52,254 nucleotides of DNA from Ardenticatenaceae bacterium (GTDB lineage Bacteria > Chloroflexota > Anaerolineae > Promineifilales > Promineifilaceae), in NCBI GenBank assembly GCA_020634415.1, contig JACKBT010000034.1, forward strand, positions 1-52,254, read 5' to 3'. The notes under the pieces were generated by a model. That model had not been told where the DNA came from and did not search any database. It saw only the letters and a program-made list of their open reading frames with translations. Below, piece after piece: positions 17,452 through 27,040 of this stretch (the stretch's first letter is position 1; each line of letters opens with the position of its first letter). Both the position numbers and the translations under genes were made by a program.

Positions 17452-18172
17452 CAAATCTCACAAAATAGTCGTCATTCTACTCATCATGTTCTTGGTTGCT
17501 TGCCGTTTACCATCAAATGCAAATCAGCCCGATATAATTGACACGCCTACGGTTAGAGAAGATCACTCGATACCTACACCGCTTCCCACGGTTGAGTGGA
17601 CAGCAGAGTTAGAGAATTTACGGGCTGACGTATTAGGAGATTCATGTGAGTTCCCTTGTGCTTTGAGTATTGATCCCGGTCTAACACCTGCTGATACTGT
17701 ACCAATTATCCTGGAGCAATTAAAACAAGAAGGAACTGTAGAGGATTTTTACCTTGTGGATCATCCGGTTTCCAAGTCTTATGCTGTTCTTTTTGAGGAT
17801 TTTAGTGGCAATATAACCATTGATGAAAGCAAGAACCTTGTTACATCAGTTGGTTTTGGCTTGAGCAATAAGTTTCTAACTTTAGGGAATGTAATAGACG
17901 TTTATGGTGAACCTAGCTCAGTAGCTTATGGGCGGGGAGATTCTTTTGAAGGGCTCTACATAGCTTATTCAGAGCAAGAGATATTTTTATGGGTCAGGAC
18001 TGATAGCTTGAGGGATCAACTTGTTACTCCTGAAATGACTGTTGTTACCCTAAGCTATCTCTCATCAGGTGCTCCTAATTCTGAACTTGAGCAACCTCAC
18101 ATTGTTTGGATTGATTGGGAAGGGTATAAGCCAATTTACTACTATTACGAAAAGCTTTTGGAAGTCAGATAG
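17444..18172 (+). CDS. Hypothetical lipoprotein
   Basis: 242 aa, function not recognised. The N-terminus is a lipoprotein signal ending in LVAC (Cys20), followed by a Thr/Pro-containing linker and a globular domain with a Cys pair (GDSCEFPCAL) and a segment typical of small secreted Chloroflexota proteins (VIDVYGEPSSVAYG). It overlaps the fucosidase gene by 8 bases, so the two are probably co-transcribed. Base composition is visibly richer in A+T than its neighbours, which hints at a separate origin. Confidence 0.72.
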   Translation: MDDKSHKIVVILLIMFLVACRLPSNANQPDIIDTPTVREDHSIPTPLPTVEWTAELENLRADVLGDSCEFPCALSIDPGLTPADTVPIILEQLKQEGTVEDFYLVDHPVSKSYAVLFEDFSGNITIDESKNLVTSVGFGLSNKFLTLGNVIDVYGEPSSVAYGRGDSFEGLYIAYSEQEIFLWVRTDSLRDQLVTPEMTVVTLSYLSSGAPNSELEQPHIVWIDWEGYKPIYYYYEKLLEVR

Positions 18173-18183
18173 TAAGGAGAAAT

Positions 18184-19164
18184 ATGAAAGACGAGCGATT
18201 TTTGGTGACGGGGGCGATGGGGTGTATTGGGGCGTGGGTGGTGCGGCAGTTGGTGCGGGAGGGGGTGGCAACGGCCGTTTTCGACCTCGCCACTGAACCA
18301 ACCCGAATGCGCCTGCTGCTGAGTGATGAAGAGATTGGGCGGGTGCGGTTTATGCAGGGGGATATGACGGATTTGGCGGCGGTGCAGACGGCCGTTGCTG
18401 AATCAGGCGCAACCCATGTCATCCATCTGGCCGGGCTGCAAGTGCCATTTTGCCGCGCCAACCCTGCGCTGGGCGCGGCGGTGAACGTAGTGGGAACGGT
18501 GAACATCTTGCAGGCCGTGCGCGAGGCGGGGGCGCAGGTGCGCGGGTTGGCCTATGCCAGTTCGCTGGCGGCGTTGGGGCCGGATAGCTATTATGCCGAA
18601 CGGCCGATCCGCGATGATGTGCGCTTGCGGCCTGATACGCTCTATGGCGTGTACAAGATGGCTAATGAGCATACGGCGCGGCTCTATTGGCAGGATTGGG
18701 GCGTGGGCAGCGTGGGGCTGCGCCCTTACATCGTCTATGGCGTGGCGCGGGATCAGGGGATGACTTCGGATATGGCTAAGGCGATTTTGGCGGTGGCGGC
18801 GGAACGGCCGTATCACATCAAATTTGGCGGCATGGTGGCTTTGCAATATACGGCCGACACAGCGGCCATGTTCATTGCCGCGGCGCGGGCCAGTTACCAG
18901 GGCGCGGCGGTCTGTAATTTACGCAATGATGTAGTCAGTGTGGCCGAGTTTGTGGACACGCTCAAAGCCATCGCGCCCGAAGCCACAGTGACGTATGAGG
19001 CAGGCAACCTGCTGCCCTTCCCGGCTGATTTGGATGACAGCGGCTTGCGGGCTATTTTGGGAGATGTGCCGCATACGAGTTTGCAGACGGCCGTTGCCGA
19101 GACATTGGCGCAGTTTAAGGCGTTGGTGGCGGCGGGCAAGGTGGATTTGGGGCAGTTGGGTTAG
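18184..19164 (+). CDS. NAD-dependent epimerase/dehydratase (extended SDR)
   Basis: 326 aa, usual for extended SDRs. The nucleotide-binding loop is TGAMGCIG near residues 9-16, and the active-site YGVYK is YxxxK. The C-terminal half is the variable substrate domain. Such enzymes epimerise, dehydrate or oxidise sugars, often nucleotide sugars or uronates. AAGGAG lies 5 bases before ATG 18184. Placement after the fucosidase and before an SDR and a VOC protein suggests a sugar-catabolic role, which is inference. Confidence 0.88.
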   Translation: MKDERFLVTGAMGCIGAWVVRQLVREGVATAVFDLATEPTRMRLLLSDEEIGRVRFMQGDMTDLAAVQTAVAESGATHVIHLAGLQVPFCRANPALGAAVNVVGTVNILQAVREAGAQVRGLAYASSLAALGPDSYYAERPIRDDVRLRPDTLYGVYKMANEHTARLYWQDWGVGSVGLRPYIVYGVARDQGMTSDMAKAILAVAAERPYHIKFGGMVALQYTADTAAMFIAAARASYQGAAVCNLRNDVVSVAEFVDTLKAIAPEATVTYEAGNLLPFPADLDDSGLRAILGDVPHTSLQTAVAETLAQFKALVAAGKVDLGQLG

Positions 19165-19241
19165 GGTGTAGTGGTGTATTGGTATATTGGTGTAGTGGTG
19201 TATGACACGGCTATACCAATACACCATTAAACGAGGTAAAG

Positions 19242-20003
19242 ATGCGATTAACAGGAAAGACGGCCGTTATCACCGGCGCGAGTAAAGGGATTGGACGGGC
19301 TATTGCCCAGACGTTTGCCTGGCAGGGGGCTAAGTTGGTCTTGGGCGATATGGATGTGGAGGAAGGTGAGGCTTTAGCCAAAGAGATTTGGCGGTATGAT
19401 GGGTCGGCGGTGTTTGTGCCGACGGATGTGGGGCAGCGGGTGGATAATGAGCGGTTGATTGAGACTTGTGTGCAGGAATACGGCCGTCTCGACATCTTCG
19501 TCGGTAATGCGGGCATCAACCTGCCCAAACTCATCACCGAAAGCAGTGATGAGGAGATTGATCGCTTGCTCGACATTAATTTGAAGGGGCTGATTTATGC
19601 CTCGCGGGTGGCGATTCCCATTATGCTCAAGCAGGGTGGTGGCACGATTTTGTTCACCGCCAGCAAAACGGGGCTGGTGGCGCAGACCGATTCGCCTGTG
19701 TATTGTGCCAGCAAAGGGGCGGTGGTGATGTTGGCCAAGGCGTTGGCGTTGGATTACGCCAAGCAGCACATTCGGGTGAATGCCCTCTGCCCCGGCATTG
19801 TGGATACGCCGATGCTGCGTGATTTTGCTAATGCGATGCCCGACCCAGAGGCAGCTTGGCAAGAGTATAAGGCAGCGCAGCCGATCGGCCGTTTAGCCAC
19901 GCCGCAGGAGTGCGCCGATGCGGCTTTGTGGCTGGTGTCGGATGAGGCTAGTTTTATTACGGGCGTGGCTTTGCCGGTAGATGGTGGCTTTACGGCGATG
20001 TAG
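19242..20003 (+). CDS. Short-chain dehydrogenase/reductase (classical SDR)
   Basis: 253 aa. The cofactor loop TGASKGIG (residues 11-18), the NAG motif (VGNAGIN), the catalytic Ser/Tyr/Lys region ending in YCASK, and a C-terminal GVALPVDGG tail are all present. An acidic residue at the end of the second strand (LGDMD) suggests NAD. Substrate unknown; L-fucose or another deoxysugar is plausible given the upstream fucosidase and resembles known L-fucose dehydrogenase pathways. Upstream lies a short region of repeated GTGTA/TTGGTAT words. The next gene starts 9 bases after the stop. Confidence 0.9.
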   Translation: MRLTGKTAVITGASKGIGRAIAQTFAWQGAKLVLGDMDVEEGEALAKEIWRYDGSAVFVPTDVGQRVDNERLIETCVQEYGRLDIFVGNAGINLPKLITESSDEEIDRLLDINLKGLIYASRVAIPIMLKQGGGTILFTASKTGLVAQTDSPVYCASKGAVVMLAKALALDYAKQHIRVNALCPGIVDTPMLRDFANAMPDPEAAWQEYKAAQPIGRLATPQECADAALWLVSDEASFITGVALPVDGGFTAM

Positions 20004-20012
20004 GGAGGGGTG

Positions 20013-20402
20013 ATGATCAGTCATTTACAAATGGTGACGGTGTTCATCAGCAACATGCAGCAGGCTGTTGCTTTTTACACGGAGAAGTTGGGCTTTGTGG
20101 TGGTGGGTGAGTATCGGGATGAGGAGAATTATTTTACGTGGGTGGTGCCGGAGGGGGCGAAGGATGATCCGCACAGCACCTTGATGGGGCTGTTTGAGGC
20201 TAAAGCGGGCGATCCGCGTATTGGCAATGTGGATGGGATGGTGTTTACGGCCGTTGACATTGCCGCTACTTATCAGGCACTTAAAGCGAAAGGGGTTACG
20301 TTTACCCTTGAGCTGATCCGCCATGAGTATGGGGGTGGAGATGGCGACCAGGAAGCCCGTTTTGTGGACCCTGATGGTAATGAGTTTTTGTTACATACGT
20401 AA
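20013..20402 (+). CDS. VOC family protein (glyoxalase/bleomycin-resistance fold)
   Basis: 129 aa, one vicinal-oxygen-chelate module pair. Typical features are the N-terminal MVTVFISNMQQAVAFYTEKLGF, the central region and a C-terminal FVDPDGNEFLL strand with a likely metal-binding Glu. Family members act on or bind small metabolites, sometimes as epimerases or dioxygenases; no specific activity can be assigned. ATG at 20013 is preferred to GTG at 20010 because of the GGGAGG just upstream. It is the last gene of the fucosidase run. Confidence 0.85.
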   Translation: MISHLQMVTVFISNMQQAVAFYTEKLGFVVVGEYRDEENYFTWVVPEGAKDDPHSTLMGLFEAKAGDPRIGNVDGMVFTAVDIAATYQALKAKGVTFTLELIRHEYGGGDGDQEARFVDPDGNEFLLHT

Positions 20403-20452
20403 CCTGGTAGGGTAAAGGCGTTGGTCATTAAATAATTGATCGGGTAATAAAT

Positions 20453-20500
20453 GTAGAGCGATTTTGTAAATCGCTCGGACGATTTACAAAATCGTCCTAC
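20453..20500. repeat. Palindromic repeat of the GCGATTTTGTAAATCGC family
   Basis: The sequence reads as a large imperfect palindrome made of GCGATTTTGTAAATCG and CGATTTACAAAATCG with GTAG...CTAC ends. A close relative lies at about 34876-34925. It sits between converging genes and could act as a terminator or be a MITE-like remnant. Confidence 0.7.
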
Positions 20501-20593
20501 ACCCATTACCCAATTTATTTCTTAAACTGCAATGCCTTTACCCTACTTTGGTGTGAACCCCCATGAATTCCTAAAAAACCGCTACATTTGAAA

Positions 20594-22102
20594 TCACAAC
20601 TTCTCGCCGCAGTGGACGCAGAAGTAACTTGTCTGGTCACTAACGACTTGTTCGTGGTGGCAAGTGGGGCAATGTTTGATGTGTTGTCCATCGTAGCCAC
20701 AGCCGGGGCAGAAAGCATATTCGTCGGTGAGGCCGCGTCCGCATTGGGGGCAGTGGGCGTGGAAGATTGGCAGGGGAGCAGGGGAGAGGGGGAGCGGAGG
20801 GGAAGGGATAGTTTCAGGTTGTGATTCATCAGGTTCTGAGTCTTCATCTTCCAAGTCTGCTTCATCGTCATCGGGGAGGGGTAACGGCCGTTTGGCATAC
20901 ACTACCATCCAACCCGCCACCAACAGCAAGCCACCACCCGTCACCAGCAAACCGCGCCAGGGGGTCAACATCCCCAAAGACATGATGCCTAGCATGACTA
21001 GCAGCAGCCAGCCCACCCAATAAACAGCCTGAGTTTGGGGCGCGACCAGCTTAACAAAGAAGAGAAGCAGTCCGGCAATGGCGATGATGGCAATGATGGC
21101 GGCCAAAATCGCGCCGACGAGACCACTGAGAAAGGTGAGCAGGGGGTAGAAAAGGGTAAAGCCTAAGGCCAGCAGCAGGTGGGTGGGCAGGGGCAGCCGG
21201 ATGCCATACCAGGGAAAGACAACGGCCGTTGAGACCACAAACAATATTACCAACAGCGGAGCCAGATTGCCCATCGCCTGGAAATCATCTTGCAGGGCGG
21301 CGATGCGTTGGGCGAAGCTGAGTCGCTGCGGCAGGGTCAGGTGAATGTCTCGGTTGGCGACGAGGTTGTCGTATTGCCAGATGAAGGTTTGGCCGGGAGT
21401 GGTGTCGGGAGTGGTAACGGCCGTTGTCGGCAAAGAGTTTTGCGGCACTTCACTATCCGTCAGACCAGTCACGGTAAGTTGCACATCTAACTTGTCCGTG
21501 CGGCGCGTCTGGTTGAGACCATAGGCAAAGCTGTTCACGCCGTCAGCCTGGTAGCGGATGGCGATGTCGTGAGCTTCGCCGGGCATGATGGTCGTCAGCC
21601 AACGTATGTTTTGCGGCGTGTACTGCACATTGTCTGGCTCGGCCCCATCCACCATGAAGCTAACCCCATTGAGCGTTTCCAGGTTGGCGGGGAAGGGGAA
21701 AATGAGTTCGAGGGTGGTGGAAACGGCCGTTGCCCCATGCTCAAAATGATACGAACTCTCAAAATCCAGATCATACACCGTCACACTAACCCCTCCTTGC
21801 TCGTCATAGCTGGCTCGCAAGGTGGCCTTGACTTCATTTTCCCAGGCAGCAAATTCGGCCGTGACGGGCGCAATCGTGCCGTCGAGGGCATTGGGGCCTA
21901 CCAGATCATTGTAGAAATTGGCCGTCAGTGCTTGCTGATTGATAACACGCCCGCGATTGTAATCGAGAAAGTCGGCCTGCTCTTCGGTATACACCTGCGA
22001 GTCCAGCCTGTTGACGACGAATAGGAAGAAAAACAGCACGACCAGTAAACCGATACCTAACAATCCACTCAGTATGATGCCTGTGCCTTTGCCTAGTTTC
22101 AT
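20594..22102 (-). CDS. Membrane protein with C-terminal double zinc ribbon
   Basis: 502 aa, not assignable to a characterised family. One membrane helix lies near residues 8-32, then an extracytoplasmic beta-rich domain (about 40-270). Four or five hydrophobic helices follow (about 280-400), then an acidic, Pro-rich linker and two zinc ribbons at the C-terminus with four CxxC-type pairs (CPQCG, CPGCG, CPTCH, CVHCG). The ribbons should be cytoplasmic. The first half resembles DUF-type sensor or scaffold domains, and nothing points to an enzyme. ATG at 22102 is chosen over an upstream GTG because the latter overlaps the ribosome site AGAGGTG. Confidence 0.7.
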   Translation of the reverse strand: MKLGKGTGIILSGLLGIGLLVVLFFFLFVVNRLDSQVYTEEQADFLDYNRGRVINQQALTANFYNDLVGPNALDGTIAPVTAEFAAWENEVKATLRASYDEQGGVSVTVYDLDFESSYHFEHGATAVSTTLELIFPFPANLETLNGVSFMVDGAEPDNVQYTPQNIRWLTTIMPGEAHDIAIRYQADGVNSFAYGLNQTRRTDKLDVQLTVTGLTDSEVPQNSLPTTAVTTPDTTPGQTFIWQYDNLVANRDIHLTLPQRLSFAQRIAALQDDFQAMGNLAPLLVILFVVSTAVVFPWYGIRLPLPTHLLLALGFTLFYPLLTFLSGLVGAILAAIIAIIAIAGLLLFFVKLVAPQTQAVYWVGWLLLVMLGIMSLGMLTPWRGLLVTGGGLLLVAGWMVVYAKRPLPLPDDDEADLEDEDSEPDESQPETIPSPPLPLSPAPLPIFHAHCPQCGRGLTDEYAFCPGCGYDGQHIKHCPTCHHEQVVSDQTSYFCVHCGEKL

Positions 22103-22269
22103 GATGATCACCTCTTGTTATAAAGTTGGGAGAAGTGTAAATGGTTCAATCTTCTATTTTCAAGCACGTAAGTGCGTTTTTGTCGGGTGCAAGGCACATA
22201 TGGTCAGTGCCATGCGCTAATGGGTTTATTCTCGTAAAATACGAGCCAGTTTATAAGATGGAGTGTGGT

Positions 22270-23901
22270 ATGTCTGCGAATGGGTATGATGTGATTGTGA
22301 TTGGGTCGGGAGCGGGGGGGATGGCAACGGCCGTTCCCCTGGCACAAGCTGGCAAAAAGGTGCTGGTGTTGGAGCAGCATGAAGTGGCGGGCGGCTGGAC
22401 GCACTCCTTCACCCTGGAAGGGTATCGCTTTAGCCCTGGTGTCCATTACATCGGCGGCTTGCAGCCCGGCGGTAATATGCGAGCCATTTACGAAGGGCTG
22501 GGCGTGTCGCAAGACCTTGTTTTTTGCGAATTGAATCCTGATGGCTTTGATCATGTGATCGTGGGCGGCGAGAAATTTGATATCCCCAAAGGGCGAGACA
22601 AGTTTGCAGCGCGATTAAAAGAGCGGTTTCCGCAGGAGGCAAAGGGGATTGAGGGGTATTTTACGGCCGTTCAAGCCATCATGGACGGAGTACGGCCGCT
22701 CTCGCGCATACGTGGCCCCCTCAGTGCCATCCGCGCTCTGGCGAAAAGCTATCGCACCATGTATTGGGCCTTGCGCTCCGGGGCCGATCTCATCAACCAT
22801 TACGTTTCTGATCCGCTGCTGCGGGCTATTTTAGCGGCGCAATCGGGCGATCATGGGCTGCCGCCGAGCCAGGTATCGGCGGTGATGCAGGCGGGGGTGA
22901 CGCACCACTATTTTGATGGCGGTTATTATCCGCTGGGCGGCGCGTTTGCCATCCCCCGCGCCTTCACCCGCGCCCTCAAACGGGCGGGCGGCGAACTGCG
23001 CCTCAACACCAAAGTGGAGAAGATTTTGGTGGAGGGCCAGCGCGTGACAGGCGTGCGCCTGACCAACGGCGAGGAGATTCGCGCCCAACATGTGGTTAGC
23101 AATGCTGATCCCGAAGTGACATTTGGGCAGATGGTTGGCCGCGAGCATCTTAGCCCCAAGCTGCTGAACAAGTTGGGCAAGGTGGATTATTCCACGTCGG
23201 CGCTCAGCCTCTATCTGGCTTCGGATATGGATTTGAGCGCGGCGGGGCTGGATTCGGGCAATTATTGGCTGTATGAACATGCTGATTTGGACCAGATTTA
23301 TGGGGAGGGGCAGACAGATGCGGTGATGAAGGCGGAACGGCCGTCGGGCATGTTTCTCACCGTTACCACCCTCAAAGACCCCTCCAAAAAGCACAGCGGC
23401 CATCACACCCTGGAAGCGTTTGCTTTTGTCAATTATGAGCCGTTTGCCCAGTGGGAAAACCAGCCGTCGGGCGACCGCGAGTGGGAGTACCAGCAGTTGA
23501 AGGAGCGGCTGGCCAAGGGGATGCTGACAACATTGGACACCCACATCCCCGGCTTTAGCGATCACGTGGTGTTTTGGGATTTGGGCACGCCGTTGAGCAA
23601 TAAGCATTACATCAACAGCACCAAGGGCAATCTGTATGGCATTAACAAGAGCCGCTTTCAGATTGGCCCCTGGGCGTTTAACAATAAGACGGAGATTGAG
23701 GGGTTGTGGCTGTGTGGGGCGAGTACGCCAGCAGGGCATGGCGTGGCGGGGGCCACGAGTTCGGGCCTGATGACGGCTCGCAGCATTTTGGGCTGCCGCT
23801 ATACGGATTTGCTCAAGCAAAATGGGCCGGAACTGCAGATTGTGCCGTCGGATAAGCCGGAGGAATGGCCGGAGGATTTGCGTCGTCGTATTAGGAGTTA
23901 G
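22270..23901 (+). CDS. CrtI/retinol-saturase-like FAD-dependent oxidoreductase
   Basis: 543 aa. The N-terminus has the FAD dinucleotide-binding motif VIGSGAGGMATA, followed by an acidic strand end (VLVLEQHEVAGGWTHSF) as in phytoene desaturases, carotenoid isomerases (CrtISO) and all-trans-retinol 13,14-reductases. A second signature near the C-terminus (GLWLCGASTPAGHGVAGATSSG) completes the FAD site. It probably desaturates, isomerises or saturates a polyene; which one cannot be told. No other carotenoid gene is nearby. ATG at 22270 (GGAG 7 bases upstream) is preferred to an upstream extension. It overlaps the converging gene by 4 bases. Confidence 0.88.
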   Translation: MSANGYDVIVIGSGAGGMATAVPLAQAGKKVLVLEQHEVAGGWTHSFTLEGYRFSPGVHYIGGLQPGGNMRAIYEGLGVSQDLVFCELNPDGFDHVIVGGEKFDIPKGRDKFAARLKERFPQEAKGIEGYFTAVQAIMDGVRPLSRIRGPLSAIRALAKSYRTMYWALRSGADLINHYVSDPLLRAILAAQSGDHGLPPSQVSAVMQAGVTHHYFDGGYYPLGGAFAIPRAFTRALKRAGGELRLNTKVEKILVEGQRVTGVRLTNGEEIRAQHVVSNADPEVTFGQMVGREHLSPKLLNKLGKVDYSTSALSLYLASDMDLSAAGLDSGNYWLYEHADLDQIYGEGQTDAVMKAERPSGMFLTVTTLKDPSKKHSGHHTLEAFAFVNYEPFAQWENQPSGDREWEYQQLKERLAKGMLTTLDTHIPGFSDHVVFWDLGTPLSNKHYINSTKGNLYGINKSRFQIGPWAFNNKTEIEGLWLCGASTPAGHGVAGATSSGLMTARSILGCRYTDLLKQNGPELQIVPSDKPEEWPEDLRRRIRS

Positions 23902-25031
23902 AGGAAACGCCAGAGGGAGGTGGGGGAACGGCCGTTTTTCCACTTCCCATACGCCCAGCACAACGGCCACAAAATCACCAATCCCAACAGCCAATAGGGG
24001 TACATGTGGGCAATGGTGGGTGTCGCAGCACGATTGAGCCACAAGCCCATGACACCGTAGAGATAGAGGTGTGTGATGTAGAAGAAGAGGGGTTCGCGGC
24101 CGAAGGTGGGGAGGGGAGACTGGAGACTGGAGATTGGAGATTGGGTTTCGAGCCAGAAGAATAGTCGTAGCAGCAGGAGGTTGATGCCTAATGTGAGGAG
24201 GAGGAAGGTGAGGCTGGGGGGGTATTTGACGAGGTTGAGGAAGCCAATCCAATCGTAATTTGTGGGGAGGGGGCGGATGTTGCCGTAGGGGCTGAGGAGG
24301 CGCAGGGGAATGAAGGCGAGGAGGGCGGCGAGGGCGAGGTAGCCGGGGAGTTGGATGGTGCGTTGGGGGGATTGGTGGAGGAAACGACCGTAACCCAACC
24401 CCAACCCCATCACGCCCAGCCAGGGCAAAATGGGGTACAACACCAATGTTTGCGGCACAAAAATATCGCCAAAACCAGGAATATAAAACAGCAGTTGGGC
24501 GGTGGGGAAGGTGGCGTAGGTGGTGGGGGCAGCGGGCAGTAAGGCTTCGGTGGTGAGGATGAGGAGGAGGCTGAGGGGGAAAACGGCCGTATTCGGCAGC
24601 AGCACCAACAATGAGCCGATCATCATCGCCCCACCCAGCGCATACAACACCCCAAAATAGTCAAGCGCACTGCTATCCGTGCCAATGTCCCAGGCAGGGT
24701 TTTCTAACAGGAATTGCAAGAGAATGAGCAGTGCGCCCCGCAGCAGAAAGTGGCTGACGATCTGGCGGTTTGTCCAGTTACGGGCGCGGCGGGAGAGGGT
24801 GAACAAGGCCATGCCAGCGCCCATTAAAAAAAAGAAGCCGGGTGCCGCCAAATGGGTGACGAAGCGGGTGAGGAAGGCGAGGTTGTCGCCGTTGTAGTTG
24901 GGGAAGAGGAAGTACCATAACTCTAATTCGCGCTTGCCATGGGCGATGAAGCTGTTGGCATGATCCAGGGCCATCACCACCATGATGAAGCCGCGCAGGG
25001 AGTCGAGGGGGGTATACCGATAATCGGACAT
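23898..25031 (-). CDS. Heparan-alpha-glucosaminide N-acetyltransferase-like membrane protein (DUF1624)
   Basis: 377 aa with about ten membrane helices. The N-terminus (YTPLDSLRGFIMVVMALDHA) is the hallmark of the DUF1624/HGSNAT-like acyltransferase family, with its conserved Asp, Arg and His. Family members transfer acyl groups across or at the membrane to sugars; the acceptor here is unknown. ATG at 25031 starts the conserved region directly. The 3' end overlaps the flavoprotein gene tail to tail by 4 bases. Transcribed alone. Confidence 0.82.
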   Translation of the reverse strand: MSDYRYTPLDSLRGFIMVVMALDHANSFIAHGKRELELWYFLFPNYNGDNLAFLTRFVTHLAAPGFFFLMGAGMALFTLSRRARNWTNRQIVSHFLLRGALLILLQFLLENPAWDIGTDSSALDYFGVLYALGGAMMIGSLLVLLPNTAVFPLSLLLILTTEALLPAAPTTYATFPTAQLLFYIPGFGDIFVPQTLVLYPILPWLGVMGLGLGYGRFLHQSPQRTIQLPGYLALAALLAFIPLRLLSPYGNIRPLPTNYDWIGFLNLVKYPPSLTFLLLTLGINLLLLRLFFWLETQSPISSLQSPLPTFGREPLFFYITHLYLYGVMGLWLNRAATPTIAHMYPYWLLGLVILWPLCWAYGKWKNGRSPTSLWRFL

Positions 25032-25160
25032 ACCGATTATACGAACTGTCATTCGGATTTTATGGGGAATGCGAGGGAAGAGGGGGGGAACGGCCGTTAT
25101 CTCAAACAACCTGTTTCACAGAAAAGCCATGACGAGCATGAGCCACAAAGGCGCGTGCAA

Positions 25161-26828
25161 CTAACTCCCTTCAATGAAGGGCAGATATATGACAAAATCC
25201 GGCTTGCCATCATCAAAGGCCACAAAGAGTTCGTCCATCTCATCCGTTTGCTGGTCAGCCCTATAAACAATCCGATGGTTGTCGGGGCTAATCCGAAAAC
25301 CACTGTACACATCACCACCATTGACCAAGGAATCGTTGAGCCTGGTCACTGCGCCACCAGCCAAAGGAACATTGAACAGTTCAAACACCTCATCCGTCTG
25401 TTGGTCAGCTATGTAAAACACCCGGCTGCTGTTGGGGCTAATCTTGAAATCAATTAACACATTCCCACCAGTAACAAGTGGACCATTCAGTTTAGTCACC
25501 GTACCCCCGGCTAAAGGGACACTGTACAGTTCAAACACCTCGTCAGTTTGTTGGTCAGCGCGGTAGACAACCCTCTTGCTGTCTGAGCTGATATGGAAAA
25601 GACCAAAAACACTCCCCCCACTGACAAGTGGATCATTCAGTTTGGTCACTATCCCGCCAGCCAACGGCACACTATACAGTTCATAACTATCGTTCGATTG
25701 CTGGTCGGCATAATAAATAACCCGGCTGCTGTTAGGGCTAATTTGGAAAAATTCAGTAACATCCCCGCCACTAACCAACGAGCCGTTGAGTTTGGTCACT
25801 ACACCGCCAGTCAAAGGAACGCTATACAATTCGAGCGTATTAACAATTTGCTGGTCAGCCAAATAAATCACCCGGCTGCTGTTGGGGCTGATCTGATAAT
25901 AGCTAAAAATGCTGCCGTCACTGACAAGTGGGCCATTCAGTTTGATCGCGGTTCCACCGCCTAAAGGCACACTGTACAGTTCAAACACCTCATCCGTCTG
26001 CTCATCCGCAAAATAAATCACACGGCTGCTATCGGGGCTAATCTGAAAATTAAGCACATCTTCATCATCAACAAACGGGCTGTTGAGCTTCACCCGCATT
26101 CCCCCGGCCAACAACACACTATACAGCTCAAATCTCTCATTAGCTTGCTGATCGCCCAGATAAACGACGCGACTACTATCGGGGCTAATTTCAAAGTCAA
26201 AAACGCCGCCCTCAATAGGCGTAATCTCGCTATTGAGTTTGATAACGCTGCCTCCAGCTAACGGTACGCTGTATAAATTAAATGCCATATCCTCCTGGTT
26301 CCCTGCCCGGTAAACCACTCGGCTGCTATCGGGGCTGATTTGAAAATCAGCTACGTCCCAATCATTGAGGAGCGGGCTGTTCAGTTTGGTTATGGCCCCT
26401 CCTTCTAGAGGAACAGTGTACAATTCAACCACTTCCGAAGTATCCTGTTCGGCCATGTAAATAACTCGGCTGCTATCTGAGCTAATGGCGAACGCCTCTA
26501 TTCCTTTCTGGGTGGGCAACAAACCGCTCAACCGCAAGGGGGGGCTGCTGCCGTCAATGGGGGTACGCCATAATTCAAAGGCACTCTCCGTCTCTTGATC
26601 GGCTATATAGACCACTGTACTGCCGTCTGGACTAATGCGGAAAGGGGGTACCCCAATAACATCCCCAAAAGACGGCATCTTACCGCTCAGTTTCTGGTTG
26701 ACCACTGTTGCCTGGATGGTTGCAGTTAGCAGGAGTAAGATGAGGCAAATCGCCACCCCGCTCCATAGCTTCTGGCTATAACGATTGAATGGTTTAAGGG
26801 GTAAAAATGATGGGCGATTTGAGTTCAT
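25161..26828 (-). CDS. TolB/PD40-like beta-propeller protein with ten repeats
   Basis: 555 aa. One N-terminal membrane anchor (about residues 18-38) leads to an extracytoplasmic region made of ten tandem repeats of about 47-50 residues. Each has the core ISPDSSRVVYxADQ, then ELYSVPLAGG and KLNxPLV. This is the WD40-like PD40 pattern of TolB-type propellers, used for binding proteins or glycans. The repeats are very alike even at DNA level, which suggests recent expansion or gene conversion. The C-terminus ends in VIYLPFIEGS, like other secreted proteins of this lineage. ATG at 26828 follows AAGGAG by 9 bases. Binding partner unknown. Confidence 0.85.
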   Translation of the reverse strand: MNSNRPSFLPLKPFNRYSQKLWSGVAICLILLLLTATIQATVVNQKLSGKMPSFGDVIGVPPFRISPDGSTVVYIADQETESAFELWRTPIDGSSPPLRLSGLLPTQKGIEAFAISSDSSRVIYMAEQDTSEVVELYTVPLEGGAITKLNSPLLNDWDVADFQISPDSSRVVYRAGNQEDMAFNLYSVPLAGGSVIKLNSEITPIEGGVFDFEISPDSSRVVYLGDQQANERFELYSVLLAGGMRVKLNSPFVDDEDVLNFQISPDSSRVIYFADEQTDEVFELYSVPLGGGTAIKLNGPLVSDGSIFSYYQISPNSSRVIYLADQQIVNTLELYSVPLTGGVVTKLNGSLVSGGDVTEFFQISPNSSRVIYYADQQSNDSYELYSVPLAGGIVTKLNDPLVSGGSVFGLFHISSDSKRVVYRADQQTDEVFELYSVPLAGGTVTKLNGPLVTGGNVLIDFKISPNSSRVFYIADQQTDEVFELFNVPLAGGAVTRLNDSLVNGGDVYSGFRISPDNHRIVYRADQQTDEMDELFVAFDDGKPDFVIYLPFIEGS

Positions 26829-27040
26829 GAGAACAGCTCCTTTCCCTAAATTGGCCCATATTAGGCCAGCAGTCACCTGTCTCCTGGACATCTTCTGGGG
26901 GGCTAAGGGGTAAACGGTGCTGACTTGGTGGGAGGCGAGAATGAAAAAGGCCAGTGCATGACCATTATAGTTGGGCAAGCGGATTTACCGCAATTCTAAG
27001 ACGTAATCAGGGTGCGATTATTTTTGTGTATGGACTCGAA

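Noticed and set aside
25180..26660. Regular repeat spacing that could suggest a CRISPR-like array
   Set aside because: The period is about 140-150 bases and in frame with a beta-propeller protein; there are no short identical repeats with unique spacers and no cas genes.
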